50,041 nt of DNA from Butyricicoccus pullicaecorum. Its GTDB lineage: Bacteria > Bacillota > Clostridia > Oscillospirales > Butyricicoccaceae. The DNA lies in the NCBI GenBank assembly GCA_021531865.1, contig JAFBIW010000015.1, forward strand, positions 1 to 50,041, given 5' to 3'. The stretch's first letter is position 1. The number at the start of each line of letters is the position of its first letter. The notes beneath the pieces were generated by a model. It saw nothing but the letters and a program-made list of their open reading frames with translations, did not search any database and was not told where the DNA came from. Shown one piece after another: positions 32,206-39,763 of this stretch. A program made the position numbers and the translations under genes.

Positions 32206-34346
32206 CACGCCGCGCTCCCCTTCGGGCCGTCAAAGGTGAGCGTCGCCTTGAACAGGTCGCCGTCGATGGCCAGCTCGAACGCGCCGCCCATGCACTCGGT
32301 CAGGCTCCGCGCGATCGACAGTCCCAGACCGCTGCCCTCGCCCGCGCGGGCGGCGTCGCCCCGGACAAAGCGCTCCATCAGCTCGTCTGTGTCGATATTC
32401 AGTGCGTCCTTTGAGATGTTTTTGATTGAAATAAGCGTTTTTCCGTCCTGTTCGGACAGGTCAAGGTAGACCCGGGTGCCCGGCAGGGCGTACTTGACGA
32501 TGTTGCCCAGCAGGTTGTCAAAGACCCGCCAGAGCAGGCGGCCGTCCGCCGTGATCGTGCAGTCGGGCACGCCGATGCGGATGACCGGCGACAGGCGGCT
32601 GGCCTTGAACCGCTCGCTGTACTCCCCGACCGCCTGCCGCAGCAGCTCGGCCGCGTCGGTCGGCGCAAGATCGACGTTGATGTTGCCGGTCGAGGCCTTG
32701 GAGGCTTCAATTAAATCCTCGAGCAGCTTTTTCAGCCGCAGGGACTGCCGCTCGAGCACGGCGGCGTACTCCCGCGCTTGGGCGGGCTGGAGGTCGGTCT
32801 TGCGCAGCAGATCGACATAGCTTATGATCGAGGTCAGCGGCGTTTTGATGTCGTGGCTGACGTTCGTCAGCAGCTCGGTCTTGAGCTTTTCGCTCTTCAG
32901 CCGGTGCTCGACTGCGACGGCCATGCCGTCCGAGATCGAGCCGAGGAGCTGCGCGTGTTCCCGGAAGGGGCCGTGCAGGCGCGCGGTCGGGATTTTATAT
33001 TCCAGATCGCCCTGCGCCAGCCGGCGCGCGCCCTCCTGCAGCGCCGCCATCTGGTTGAGCAGCACAACAAGGCCGAACAGCACGACAGCCGAGCAGACCA
33101 GCAGCGCCAGCACGCCCTCGGCCGAAAGCCCGAAGACGATGGCGACAAACAGGTTGACGAGCGCGACCGCCAGCCCGAGCAGGCCGCCCATCCAGACGAC
33201 GCTCAGATTGCCGTAAAAATCCCGGACAGCACGCACGCCGCCGCCCAGCCAGCCGAGCACCGCGCGCACACCCCGTCCGACCGCCCGCAGGGTGCGCCGC
33301 AGTCCCGCGCCGTTCCAGTGAAAGCCGGAGAGCCGCGCTTTGACCGCCCGCAGACCGTCCGAAAATCCATGCCGCTTATCAGGCGCGTCCGCGGGGTCTG
33401 CCGCCCCTTCGATCGCCAACACCGCGCCGTCGGCCTGCCGCGCCCGAACCTGCGCGTGCGCCCGTCCGGCTGCGGCGAACAGATAATAGAGCAGGGTCGT
33501 GCGCCAGAGCATCCCGGCCTTGGCGCGCACGGTGACGGTCAACAGCCAGACGAGCGCACTCAGGAAGAGCAGCGCCCCGCCCGCGCAGAGCAGCGCAAGC
33601 CGCGCCTGCCACGACCGGTAAAACCCGCTCTCACTCGTGACGCCGATGCCGAAAACAAAGGGCACGATCAGCAGGCCGGTTACGATGAGCAGCGGCCAGC
33701 GGTCAAACCGCCGCAGGACGATCTCGTCCCCGTCCGGGCGGTGGCCGCAGGCGGCGAACAGATAAACAAGGGCGGCCAGCGCGCCCAGCACGGTCAGAAG
33801 ATCGACCGCGATCAGCAGACCGTTGTGCCCGGTAATCCACTGGGTCAGCCCGTACCACCAGCGCAGGCCGTCCCGCGCGGGGAAGGTGCTCTCGATGCCG
33901 TATTCAATGGACGAAACGCCGTATTGCGCCCGCGAATCCGCGTCCAGCACGACCGTCCGCACCGAACGCACCGCGTCCGTCCACGTCTGTCCCAGCGACG
34001 CGAACACCTCCCCGTCCGTACAGTACCGAATGCTGACGTTGGTGAATTGCGGTTCGAACATCTCCTGAATCTCAGTCATGCGCTGCCGCGCTTCCTCGTC
34101 GGGCGTGTTCTGCCGCGCGTCGGCGGCGAGAATCATGTAATTCTGGACGGCGGTTCCGTACCACCGGTCGATCTCCTCATAAAGCGCCATTTCGTCGGCC
34201 TCGCTCGTCCAGAAGTCCCGCCCGCTGAACAGGCCGAACTGCGCGCCGAAGACGGTCAGCAGACCGCCGCAGACCGCGCCCGCCAGACAGGCCAGCAGGA
34301 GCATAAAGGCAAGCGTCTTGACCCAGAGCGCATAGCGTCGTTTCAT
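32205..34346 (-). CDS. Sensor histidine kinase
   Basis: The 713-residue protein has an N-terminal membrane helix, an extracellular sensor (about 35-165), several further membrane helices (about 170-300 and 385-435), a HAMP-like segment (GARRLAQGDLEYKIPTARL) and a HisKA domain with His498 in LLTNVSHDIKTPLTSI. The HATPase domain follows with an N-box DNLLGNIVKYA and G-box GEGSGLGLSIARSL. This many-helix sensor region recalls VanS/antibiotic-responsive kinases with extra membrane helices. Its start overlaps the response-regulator stop by 4 bp (ATGA). Confidence 0.94.
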   Translation of the reverse strand: MKRRYALWVKTLAFMLLLACLAGAVCGGLLTVFGAQFGLFSGRDFWTSEADEMALYEEIDRWYGTAVQNYMILAADARQNTPDEEARQRMTEIQEMFEPQFTNVSIRYCTDGEVFASLGQTWTDAVRSVRTVVLDADSRAQYGVSSIEYGIESTFPARDGLRWWYGLTQWITGHNGLLIAVDLLTVLGALAALVYLFAACGHRPDGDEIVLRRFDRWPLLIVTGLLIVPFVFGIGVTSESGFYRSWQARLALLCAGGALLFLSALVWLLTVTVRAKAGMLWRTTLLYYLFAAAGRAHAQVRARQADGAVLAIEGAADPADAPDKRHGFSDGLRAVKARLSGFHWNGAGLRRTLRAVGRGVRAVLGWLGGGVRAVRDFYGNLSVVWMGGLLGLAVALVNLFVAIVFGLSAEGVLALLVCSAVVLFGLVVLLNQMAALQEGARRLAQGDLEYKIPTARLHGPFREHAQLLGSISDGMAVAVEHRLKSEKLKTELLTNVSHDIKTPLTSIISYVDLLRKTDLQPAQAREYAAVLERQSLRLKKLLEDLIEASKASTGNINVDLAPTDAAELLRQAVGEYSERFKASRLSPVIRIGVPDCTITADGRLLWRVFDNLLGNIVKYALPGTRVYLDLSEQDGKTLISIKNISKDALNIDTDELMERFVRGDAARAGEGSGLGLSIARSLTECMGGAFELAIDGDLFKATLTFDGPKGSAA

Positions 34347-35044
34347 GACCGGTCTCCTTTCTCGAATTTATAGCCCTGCCCCCAGACGACCTTCAAATAG
34401 CGCGGGTCGGCGGGCGTGATCTCGATTTTCTCACGCAGGTGGCGGATGTGGACGGCGACCGTCGAATCGCTGCCGTAGGCCTCCTCCTTCCAGACCGCCG
34501 CGTAGATCTGCGCGGACGAGAAGACCTGCCCCGGGTGCTGCATGAGCAGGCGGAGGATGGCGTACTCGGTCGGCGTGAGCATGACCCGCTCGCCGTCGAC
34601 CTCGACCTGCTTGCGCTCGTCGTCCAGCGTCACGCCGCCCAGCGTGATCGTCTTGGGACGACTTTCCGGGATCGCGCCCAGCATGGTGTAGCGGCGGAGC
34701 TGGGACTTGACCCGGGCGACCACCTCGACCGGGTTGAAGGGCTTCGTCACATAGTCGTCCGCGCCGATGGTCAGGCCGAGCACCTTATCGGTGTCCTCGC
34801 TCTTGGCGGTCAGCAGGATGATCGGGATGTTGGAGGTCTCCCGCAGCCGGGCAGTGGCCGAAATGCCGTCCAGCGCGGGCATCATAATGTCCATCAGCGC
34901 AAGCTGCACCTCGTTTTCCGCCGCGACGCGCAGCGCCTCCTCCCCGGTGTAGGCGGGCAGGACGTGATAGCCCTCGGCGGTCAGATAGATCGTCAGCGCG
35001 GCCACGATATCGCGGTCGTCGTCGCAGACCAGAATGTTATACAT
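34343..35044 (-). CDS. OmpR-family response regulator (VanR-like)
   Basis: The 233 residues contain a receiver domain (about 1-120) with acidic pocket DDD, phosphoacceptor Asp in LMDIMMPALDG, and Lys in TKPFNP. A winged-helix DNA-binding domain follows (about 135-230; LTPTEYAILRLLMQHPGQVF, VHIRHLREKIE, VWGQGYKFE). It is the partner of the downstream kinase. The start ATG has a GGAGGGGGAG site upstream. Confidence 0.95.
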   Translation of the reverse strand: MYNILVCDDDRDIVAALTIYLTAEGYHVLPAYTGEEALRVAAENEVQLALMDIMMPALDGISATARLRETSNIPIILLTAKSEDTDKVLGLTIGADDYVTKPFNPVEVVARVKSQLRRYTMLGAIPESRPKTITLGGVTLDDERKQVEVDGERVMLTPTEYAILRLLMQHPGQVFSSAQIYAAVWKEEAYGSDSTVAVHIRHLREKIEITPADPRYLKVVWGQGYKFEKGDRS

Positions 35045-35083
35045 AGGCTCCCCCTCCGAATCGGTTCTCTTCTTTGTCCTCCC

Positions 35084-35112
35084 TATTGTCTCATATTCTT
35101 TTTTAAAATCAA
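35084..35112 (-). promoter_or_regulatory. Promoter of two-component operon
   Basis: On the minus strand TTGATT (35112-35107), a 17-bp spacer and ACAATA (35089-35084). The -10 is non-standard. Confidence 0.4.
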
Positions 35113-35148
35113 AGGGGCAAAACGTTTAAGATTTCTTTAAGACGGGAA

Positions 35149-35177
35149 TTGACAGCCGCCGCCCGATGGGTTACTCT
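35149..35177 (+). promoter_or_regulatory. Promoter of thioesterase gene
   Basis: TTGACA (35149-35154), a 17-bp spacer and TACTCT (35172-35177). Confidence 0.65.
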
Positions 35178-35216
35178 TAAAGGGATAAAACACCGAATAC
35201 AGGAGGATTTTGACAG

Positions 35217-35609
35217 ATGGAAATCGGAACCAAGGGTTTTAACGAACTGACCGTCACCGAGGACAAGCTGGCCTGCAGCGTGGGCAGCGGTCTGGTCGCG
35301 GTATACGCCACGCCCATGATGATCGCGGGCATCGAGAACACTGCGGCGGCCAGCGTCGCGTCCCAGCTTCCCGAGGGCAAGACCACCGTGGGCACGCTGA
35401 TGAACGTCAGCCACGTCGCGGCCACCCCGTGCGGCATGAAGGTGCATTTTGAGACCGAGCTGACCGCCGTTTCGCCCAACGGCAAGATGCTCACCTTCCG
35501 CGTCGCGGCCTACGACGAGGCCGGTCTGATCGGCGAGGGCACCCATGAGCGCGCCGTCGTCGACAAGGCACGCTTCGAAGCCAAGGCGCAGAGCAAGTTA
35601 AACGCCTGA
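35217..35609 (+). CDS. Hot-dog-fold thioesterase (FlK-like)
   Basis: The 130-residue protein has the compact hot-dog fold of the fluoroacetyl-CoA-thioesterase-like group. Signatures are ATPMMIAGIENTAAASVASQ, GTLMNVSHVAATPCG and the final EGTHERAVVDKARFEAKA. FlK-type members use a Thr-His-Glu arrangement; here Glu (IENTA) and His (VSHVA) are present. It probably removes stray acyl-CoA adducts, but the substrate is unknown. AGGAGG lies before the start. It is a single gene. Confidence 0.85.
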   Translation: MEIGTKGFNELTVTEDKLACSVGSGLVAVYATPMMIAGIENTAAASVASQLPEGKTTVGTLMNVSHVAATPCGMKVHFETELTAVSPNGKMLTFRVAAYDEAGLIGEGTHERAVVDKARFEAKAQSKLNA

Positions 35610-35640
35610 GCCGGAAAAATACGTGAACCGGAAAACACGC

Positions 35641-35668
35641 GCGGCGCGGGGGAGCTTCCCCGCGCCGC
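35641..35668. repeat. GC-rich inverted repeat after thioesterase gene
   Basis: GCGGCGCGGGG pairs with CCCCGCGCCGC around GAGCTT. There is no T-run, and the tRNA promoter begins at once, so it may be a weak or factor-assisted terminator. Confidence 0.7.
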
Positions 35669-35669
35669 A

Positions 35670-35699
35670 TTGACAAACCGTTTGGAAATCTGATATAAT
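35670..35699 (+). promoter_or_regulatory. Promoter of tRNA-Leu
   Basis: TTGACA (35670-35675), an 18-bp spacer and TATAAT (35694-35699). Confidence 0.85.
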
Positions 35700-35713
35700 A
35701 ATAAAGCTGTAAT

Positions 35714-35800
35714 GCCGCCATGGTGGAACTGGTAGACACAAGGGACTTAAAATCCCTCGCTAGCGATAGTGTGCGGGTTCGATTCCCGCTGGCGGCACCA
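35714..35800 (+). tRNA. tRNA-Leu (anticodon TAA)
   Basis: The acceptor stem GCCGCCA/TGGCGGC, D-arm GGTAGACAC, anticodon stem-loop GGGACTTAAAATCCC with TAA, long variable arm and T-arm GGTTCGATTCC are all present, and CCA is encoded. Its 3' 59 bp are duplicated at 39582-39640, the mark of an integrated element. Confidence 0.97.
35742..35800 (+). repeat. attL: 59-bp repeat of tRNA-Leu 3' part
   Basis: Identical to 39582-39640 over 59 bp, from the anticodon stem to CCA. Integration here restores a complete tRNA gene. Confidence 0.95.
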
Positions 35801-35803
35801 CGC

Positions 35804-35841
35804 AAAAGCCCCGTATTCGCATTGAATACGGGGCTTTTTGT
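35804..35841. terminator. Terminator supplied by the element after tRNA-Leu
   Basis: AAAGCCCCGTATTC/GAATACGGGGCTTT around GCATT, then a T-run. It sits inside the element next to attL, so the restored tRNA transcript ends cleanly. Confidence 0.93.
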
Positions 35842-35880
35842 AACTTTTTTGCCGTTTTTATTTTTGTGCATTTTGTCATA

Positions 35881-35910
35881 TTGGCGTTTTGCCGTTTATT
35901 TGGCGTTTAT
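35881..35910 (+). repeat. Integrase arm-site repeats, left end
   Basis: TTGGCGTTTT, GCCGTTTAT and TTGGCGTTTAT follow each other at about 10-bp steps. Matching motifs occur near the right end. Confidence 0.6.
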
Positions 35911-35989
35911 TCTGAATCTATCGGCTATCCATTGTTGACGGTGCGGGTTTGTTGATTGAATGTTATCTGAATGCTGCTTGTTTTTTTGT

Positions 35990-36027
35990 CTGCCCTTGGT
36001 TTGCCCTCGGTTTGCCCTTGGTCTGCC
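35990..36027 (+). repeat. Three tandem 11-bp repeats (TTGCCCTTGGT)
   Basis: CTGCCCTTGGT, TTGCCCTCGGT and TTGCCCTTGGT are directly joined, followed by a partial fourth copy. They lie between the left arm sites and the end of the integrase gene, possibly another protein-binding set. Confidence 0.75.
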
Positions 36028-36072
36028 GTATGACATCTTTCTTCTCTGATTTCAGAACCGTCACCCGCTCGA

Positions 36073-37458
36073 TTATGCGTGTTTGCGCTTGGCTATGCGT
36101 AATTTTTCTTCCAGTGCATCCGCCGCTGCCGCTTCTGCTGATTGAATTTGATGCGCGTAAATATTGGCGGTTGTCGCAATCGTAGAATGCCCCAAATGTG
36201 CGGAAACCGTTTTAACGTTCACACCTGCCGCAATCAGCAAGGTTGCATTCGTATGTCGGAGGGAATGTAATGTGACCGGCGGCAAATCGTTTCTGCGAAT
36301 AAATCGCGAAAACCAATTCGTCAATGTATCCGGGTGCAGCGGCTCCCCGTTCCACTTGGTAAACAATCTGCCGGTTTCGTGCCACTGATCGCCTATTTGC
36401 AGCCGGTGTTCCTGTTGATACAAACGGTGTGCTTTAAGCATCGTCAGTACACCATCTGACAGTTTCAGCACACGGTGCGAACTGATATTCTTGGTTTCAT
36501 CTTCAAATACGTCCTTATGCGGCACGTATAAAGACGAGCGGCATACCGTCAATAGACCTCTATCAAAATCTATATCTTGCCATTCCAGCCCGCACAGCTC
36601 CCCTCTACGCAACCCCAGATACAGTAGAAGTGTAATTGCCACACAATACTGCTCCGGCTCGTCCTGAAGGGCTTCCAGCAGCTTTACCGTTTGTTCTTCA
36701 TCCAAATACTTTGCTTCCTTCCGCGCGATTTTAGGCGGGTCTACGCGCTCGCACGGGTTCGAGAAAATCACCTGCCATTTGACCGCCGTTGAAAGGATCG
36801 TTGAAATCAACCGGTGATGGTGCTGAATCGTATTTCCACTTAACTTTCCATTCGATGCAACAGGGTCAAATACTGTTTCGAGCGGGACAGCAAGCGCGTC
36901 TGCAATCCGCTGCGCATTTTTTGTGTATACACCTGTTCCGTTTTTGATTAGCGTGGAAACTTTAGCGACCGTTACACCGCTCTTCCTTGCAAGCTCAGCC
37001 TGTGACATACCGCGCGAATGCAGCAGCTCAGACAGCGTATTTTGAGCGCGATAGCGCGTCACAGTCCGCACGCCGGGTTCTTCCAGATTCGCGTAAAACG
37101 ACATCAAATGATGCGGTTGCAGCTTGTCCAGCCGAATGTGGCCAATTGCGGCGTTGATACGCGGCATCATTTTTCGATAACCCGCAATTGTAGTTGGCCT
37201 GAGCTGCTTTTCCGCATAGTCAGCGAACCACAGTTCAGCGAAATCCGCAAAACGGATTCCTCCGTCGAGCACCTGTCCTCTGCGGCACCGCTCTTCAAAC
37301 AGAACTGCTTCCCGCTCAACAGCCTTTGTAATCTGGCGCTGCGTCATACCCGGTTCCGGTCGCCAAGTCTCCTGCTTTCGGATTTGCTTTCCGTTGACGT
37401 CATAACCGCAAGAAACTGTAATGCGGTAGCAATCTCCGCGTTTCTGAATGCTCGCCAT
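36073..37458 (-). CDS. Tyrosine recombinase with inserted XRE helix-turn-helix
   Basis: The 461-residue integrase has an N-terminal arm-binding domain (about 1-65), a SAM-like core-binding domain and a catalytic domain (about 260-450). Catalytic residues are in TLLLYLGLRRGELCG (Arg), LHSLRHTNATLL (His-x-x-Arg), LGHSTIATT (His) and the Tyr of ANIYAHQI. Between about residues 142 and 197 the core-binding domain is interrupted by a Cro/CI-type domain, SQAELARKSGVTVAKVSTLI followed by AQRIADALAVPLETVF. It starts 14 bp after the repressor gene, so the two share a transcript. AAAGGGG precedes the start. Confidence 0.93.
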   Translation of the reverse strand: MASIQKRGDCYRITVSCGYDVNGKQIRKQETWRPEPGMTQRQITKAVEREAVLFEERCRRGQVLDGGIRFADFAELWFADYAEKQLRPTTIAGYRKMMPRINAAIGHIRLDKLQPHHLMSFYANLEEPGVRTVTRYRAQNTLSELLHSRGMSQAELARKSGVTVAKVSTLIKNGTGVYTKNAQRIADALAVPLETVFDPVASNGKLSGNTIQHHHRLISTILSTAVKWQVIFSNPCERVDPPKIARKEAKYLDEEQTVKLLEALQDEPEQYCVAITLLLYLGLRRGELCGLEWQDIDFDRGLLTVCRSSLYVPHKDVFEDETKNISSHRVLKLSDGVLTMLKAHRLYQQEHRLQIGDQWHETGRLFTKWNGEPLHPDTLTNWFSRFIRRNDLPPVTLHSLRHTNATLLIAAGVNVKTVSAHLGHSTIATTANIYAHQIQSAEAAAADALEEKLRIAKRKHA

Positions 37459-37472
37459 AGCTTGTCACCCCT

Positions 37473-38072
37473 TTAGAACGGAATATCGTCATCCGTAAAA
37501 TGTATCCGTCGGCTTCGGTTCTGCTCAATCTGGCAGTTTTCCCATGCGATACGCATATCCTGAAGTGTTTTCCGGGTACGATCATCTGTCACGCCGTCAA
37601 GCATTTCATTTATTTTCTGATATGCAGATATAAAATCAAATAAATGCTTGTCCTCACACGTGATATTGATCTGGTACGTCTCTATTCTGTCCAATGTATC
37701 CGGGTGCTGATCCTGCCTAACATCACAACAAATTTCGATATTTCCATACCCGCTCGATTCCCCATTGATAAATCGTCCAGCATCCAGTTTCATTGACGGT
37801 AATTGCATCATGACCGAAAACAAATCTGCATAGGTTTCCATTCGAACGGGTTTCTGCACATCCTCTCCCAACAATTCACCAATGGAAACATGAAGCGCAT
37901 TTGCAATGGCTTCTATATTGGCAAGCGTCGGATTGCCTGCACATCTTTCGTAGTTTTGCAAAGTAGTAATGGAAATACCCGAGACTTTAGCTAACGCTTC
38001 CTGTGTCATTTCCGGTTTCTGGTTCTTCCGGAGTCGTCTCAAATTTTCTGCGAATCTTTCTTGCGTATTCAC
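37473..38072 (-). CDS. XRE-family repressor of the element
   Basis: The protein has an N-terminal Cro/CI helix-turn-helix (about 1-65; MTQEALAKVSGISITTLQNY) and a C-terminal region of about 130 residues that I do not recognise. The first in-frame start (GTG 38081) lies inside the AGGAGG site, so I prefer GTG 38072 (199 residues). It is encoded leftward with the integrase and divergent from the replication/excision genes, the usual lysogeny-switch layout. Confidence 0.88.
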   Translation of the reverse strand: MNTQERFAENLRRLRKNQKPEMTQEALAKVSGISITTLQNYERCAGNPTLANIEAIANALHVSIGELLGEDVQKPVRMETYADLFSVMMQLPSMKLDAGRFINGESSGYGNIEICCDVRQDQHPDTLDRIETYQINITCEDKHLFDFISAYQKINEMLDGVTDDRTRKTLQDMRIAWENCQIEQNRSRRIHFTDDDIPF

Positions 38073-38093
38073 ACATATCACCTCCTGTCTCTT

Positions 38094-38123
38094 ATTCTAC
38101 ACTAAATATATTGTTGTTGTAAA
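38094..38123 (-). promoter_or_regulatory. Leftward promoter (repressor-integrase)
   Basis: On the minus strand TTTACA (38123-38118), an 18-bp spacer and TAGAAT (38099-38094). Confidence 0.6.
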
Positions 38124-38158
38124 TAATATAATATGTGAAAGTAAATAAAATGTTGGTG

Positions 38159-38187
38159 TTGTGATTTTGTCCGTTTCACTGTATGAT
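38159..38187 (+). promoter_or_regulatory. Rightward promoter of the element
   Basis: TTGTGA (38159-38164), a 17-bp spacer and TATGAT (38182-38187). The AT-rich space between the two promoters (38100-38160) has TTGTTGTTGT and TTGGTGTTGTG direct repeats, likely operator sequence. Confidence 0.65.
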
Positions 38188-38230
38188 AGATGCATGGGAT
38201 CCCACATTAAATATTTTTTTGGAGGAAACT

Positions 38231-38413
38231 ATGAATAATCTCGACATTCGTGATGAAATCCGCACTTCTGGCCTGCGTTTCTGGCAGGTTGCAGACGCAC
38301 TCGGTCTAAACGACGGCAACTTCTCCCGCAAGTTGCGGCACGAGCTGTCTGACGCGGACAAGGCCAAAATCCGCACCGTCATCCGCAAATTGGCCAGCGA
38401 GCGGGAGGACTGA
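38231..38413 (+). CDS. Small helix-turn-helix protein of the element
   Basis: The 60-residue protein contains LRFWQVADALGLNDGNFSRK, a helix-turn-helix, followed by a basic helical tail. Similar tiny proteins are common in Firmicutes integrative elements, with unknown exact function. ATG 38231 follows GGAGG; an upstream in-frame ATG at 38183 falls inside the -10 box and cannot be used. The next gene starts 3 bp after its stop. Confidence 0.8.
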   Translation: MNNLDIRDEIRTSGLRFWQVADALGLNDGNFSRKLRHELSDADKAKIRTVIRKLASERED

Positions 38414-38415
38414 CC

Positions 38416-38670
38416 ATGCCTGCCCGGATGCGGTTTGTTGCGGATGCTTACGCGGAGCTAAAGCGGCTCGATCCAAACACGGCGTATTCGCTCAATTACG
38501 TGCGCAACCTTGTGCGCACTGGGCTTGTCCCAAGCGTTTCGGTGGGGCGGCGTCGGCTTGTGAATCTGGATGCGCTGTTAGATGCGCTCGATCATCCGGA
38601 GAGGTTGCAGCTTCCTGTGGAGCATACTGCCGCGCACGGGATTCGGAGAGTGGGTGATGTGCGAACGTGA
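38416..38670 (+). CDS. Excisionase-like DNA-binding protein
   Basis: The 84-residue protein has a MerR/excisionase-type winged helix: AYSLNYVRNLVRTGLVPSVS then VGRRRLVNLDALLDALDHP. Such proteins bend DNA at att sites and direct excision. It is tightly packed between its neighbours (3-bp gap upstream, 4-bp overlap downstream), so it is expressed from the rightward promoter. Confidence 0.78.
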   Translation: MPARMRFVADAYAELKRLDPNTAYSLNYVRNLVRTGLVPSVSVGRRRLVNLDALLDALDHPERLQLPVEHTAAHGIRRVGDVRT

Positions 38671-39077
38671 GCCGTCGGAAGAAGAAACCCTTCGCGCCAT
38701 GGCTGAGCGCTGAGAAAAATTTTCGAGACCGGCAATTCATTCAATTGACCCTCTCCATGTTGACGCACCCGGCTTATCACAGCCTGTCCGGCGCCGCAGT
38801 TAGGGTTTACCATGCTATGCTCCTGGAAGCACGAGGAAAACCCAATTTCAGGTTTCCAGAACAAGCATTCAGCCGATATGGATTGCCGCGAAACACCGCA
38901 CGAAATGGGATTAAATGCCTGATTGATGCAGGATTCATTGAGGTCATTGAGCAGAATTGGACGCTGCGGAAACCCAATCTCTACGCTTTCTCTACCAAAT
39001 GGTACGCACGCGGTCAAAACATTTCGGCTCCCCCAAAACCGGTCTCACCTGCCACCCAAAAAGAGGAACGATCGTAG
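38667..39077 (+). CDS. Winged-helix, replication-initiator-like protein
   Basis: The 136-residue protein starts at GTG (GTGA overlap with the previous stop). The segment LSGAAVRVYHAMLLEARGKP plus FSRYGLPRNTARNGIKCLID is a winged helix of the kind in RepA-type initiators and related element proteins. It lacks a larger catalytic domain. Inverted repeats immediately downstream suggest it binds a nearby origin, though replication is inference. Confidence 0.65.
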   Translation: MSRRKKKPFAPWLSAEKNFRDRQFIQLTLSMLTHPAYHSLSGAAVRVYHAMLLEARGKPNFRFPEQAFSRYGLPRNTARNGIKCLIDAGFIEVIEQNWTLRKPNLYAFSTKWYARGQNISAPPKPVSPATQKEERS

Positions 39078-39093
39078 AGAAAACGTAGAGGGC

Positions 39094-39157
39094 TTGCCCC
39101 ATTTTGGGGCAACCAGTGAATTCAACACCGGCCAAATGCCCACCCATTTTGGGTGCC
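39094..39157. repeat. Paired hairpins, candidate origin of the element
   Basis: TTGCCCCATTTTGGGGCAA (39094-39112) and CACCCATTTTGGGTG (39141-39155) are two related palindromes sharing CCCATTTTGGG, 28 bp apart and followed by an AT-rich stretch ATATATTATA. They follow the Rep-like gene. The first could alternatively be a weak terminator. Confidence 0.45.
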
Positions 39158-39429
39158 CTTATATATTATACCAAGATGGTACGATCTCTCAGCGTATCGA
39201 TTTAGGTTTTCAGACAGGCTTTTCGGTAGATTTTCAGGCGGGCGCTGCGATTTTTTTACACGATACGCGCGCGAACAACGACTTTTAGACGTGAGCGGGA
39301 ATTTACTCCCGCTCGCTGTTCTATCCACTGGATAGTTTGACTCATGACCACCGCTCTTCAGAAACGGCCTGCTTGTTATCGTTCGTGTCCCCTCGGGCGG
39401 GATAGAGTAACGCTATGATCCATCGATTT
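39158..39429. other. Non-coding right part of the element
   Basis: I see no credible gene here. It holds a hairpin GAGCGGGA/TCCCGCTC (39293-39314), AT-rich segments and the start of the arm-site repeats. Confidence 0.5.
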
Positions 39430-39471
39430 TTGGTGTTTATCTGGTGCTTATGGCGTTTATCTGGCGTTTGC
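39430..39471 (+). repeat. Integrase arm-site repeats, right end
   Basis: TTGGTGTTTAT, CTGGTGCTTAT, TGGCGTTTAT and CTGGCGTTTGC run head to tail at 10-11-bp steps, matching the left-end set. Confidence 0.65.
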
Positions 39472-39581
39472 GTGCATTCTTTTGTATCATTCATAAATCA
39501 CAAAAATCGAACTTAAACTCAATATTACATCTTATTTCATTCGAAATTTTAACTAATTTTTGCACATTGCAGTCACATATC

Positions 39582-39640
39582 GGGACTTAAAATCCCTCGC
39601 TAGCGATAGTGTGCGGGTTCGATTCCCGCTGGCGGCACCA
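39582..39640 (+). repeat. attR: displaced 3' part of tRNA-Leu
   Basis: Exact 59-bp copy of 35742-35800. It is only a partial tRNA and is preceded by AT-rich element DNA. Confidence 0.95.
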
Positions 39641-39681
39641 AACACACCCGCTGTCCTTCCGGACGGTGGGTGTGTTTTTTT
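39641..39681 (+). terminator. Original terminator of tRNA-Leu
   Basis: AACACACCC pairs with GGGTGTGTT, with an inner TGTCC/GGACG stem, followed by T-run. It now lies beyond attR, separated from its tRNA by the element. Confidence 0.88.
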
Positions 39682-39763
39682 CGTTCCCGCCGCGCCCCTT
39701 TACAAACGGGCGCGCATCGGCTAAAATTGAGATAAATCCCACCGCCAAAGGACGATGCTTTTT

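Larger units (their letters stand above)
35742..39640. mobile_element. Minimal integrative element in tRNA-Leu (3.84 kb)
   Basis: The unit between the two 59-bp repeats encodes a tyrosine recombinase and XRE repressor leftward, and three small DNA-binding proteins rightward from a divergent control region. It also has arm-type repeats near both ends and paired hairpins that could be an origin. No relaxase, capsid or obvious cargo gene is present. It is probably a satellite or mobilisable island that needs a helper. The size and completeness are directly visible. Confidence 0.92.

Noticed and set aside
35641-35668. A regular intrinsic terminator after the thioesterase gene
   Set aside because: The stem is strong but there is no T-run; I list it as an inverted repeat only.
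39582-39640. A second tRNA-Leu gene
   Set aside because: Only the 3' 59 bp are present, with no acceptor 5' strand or D-arm. It is the attR repeat.
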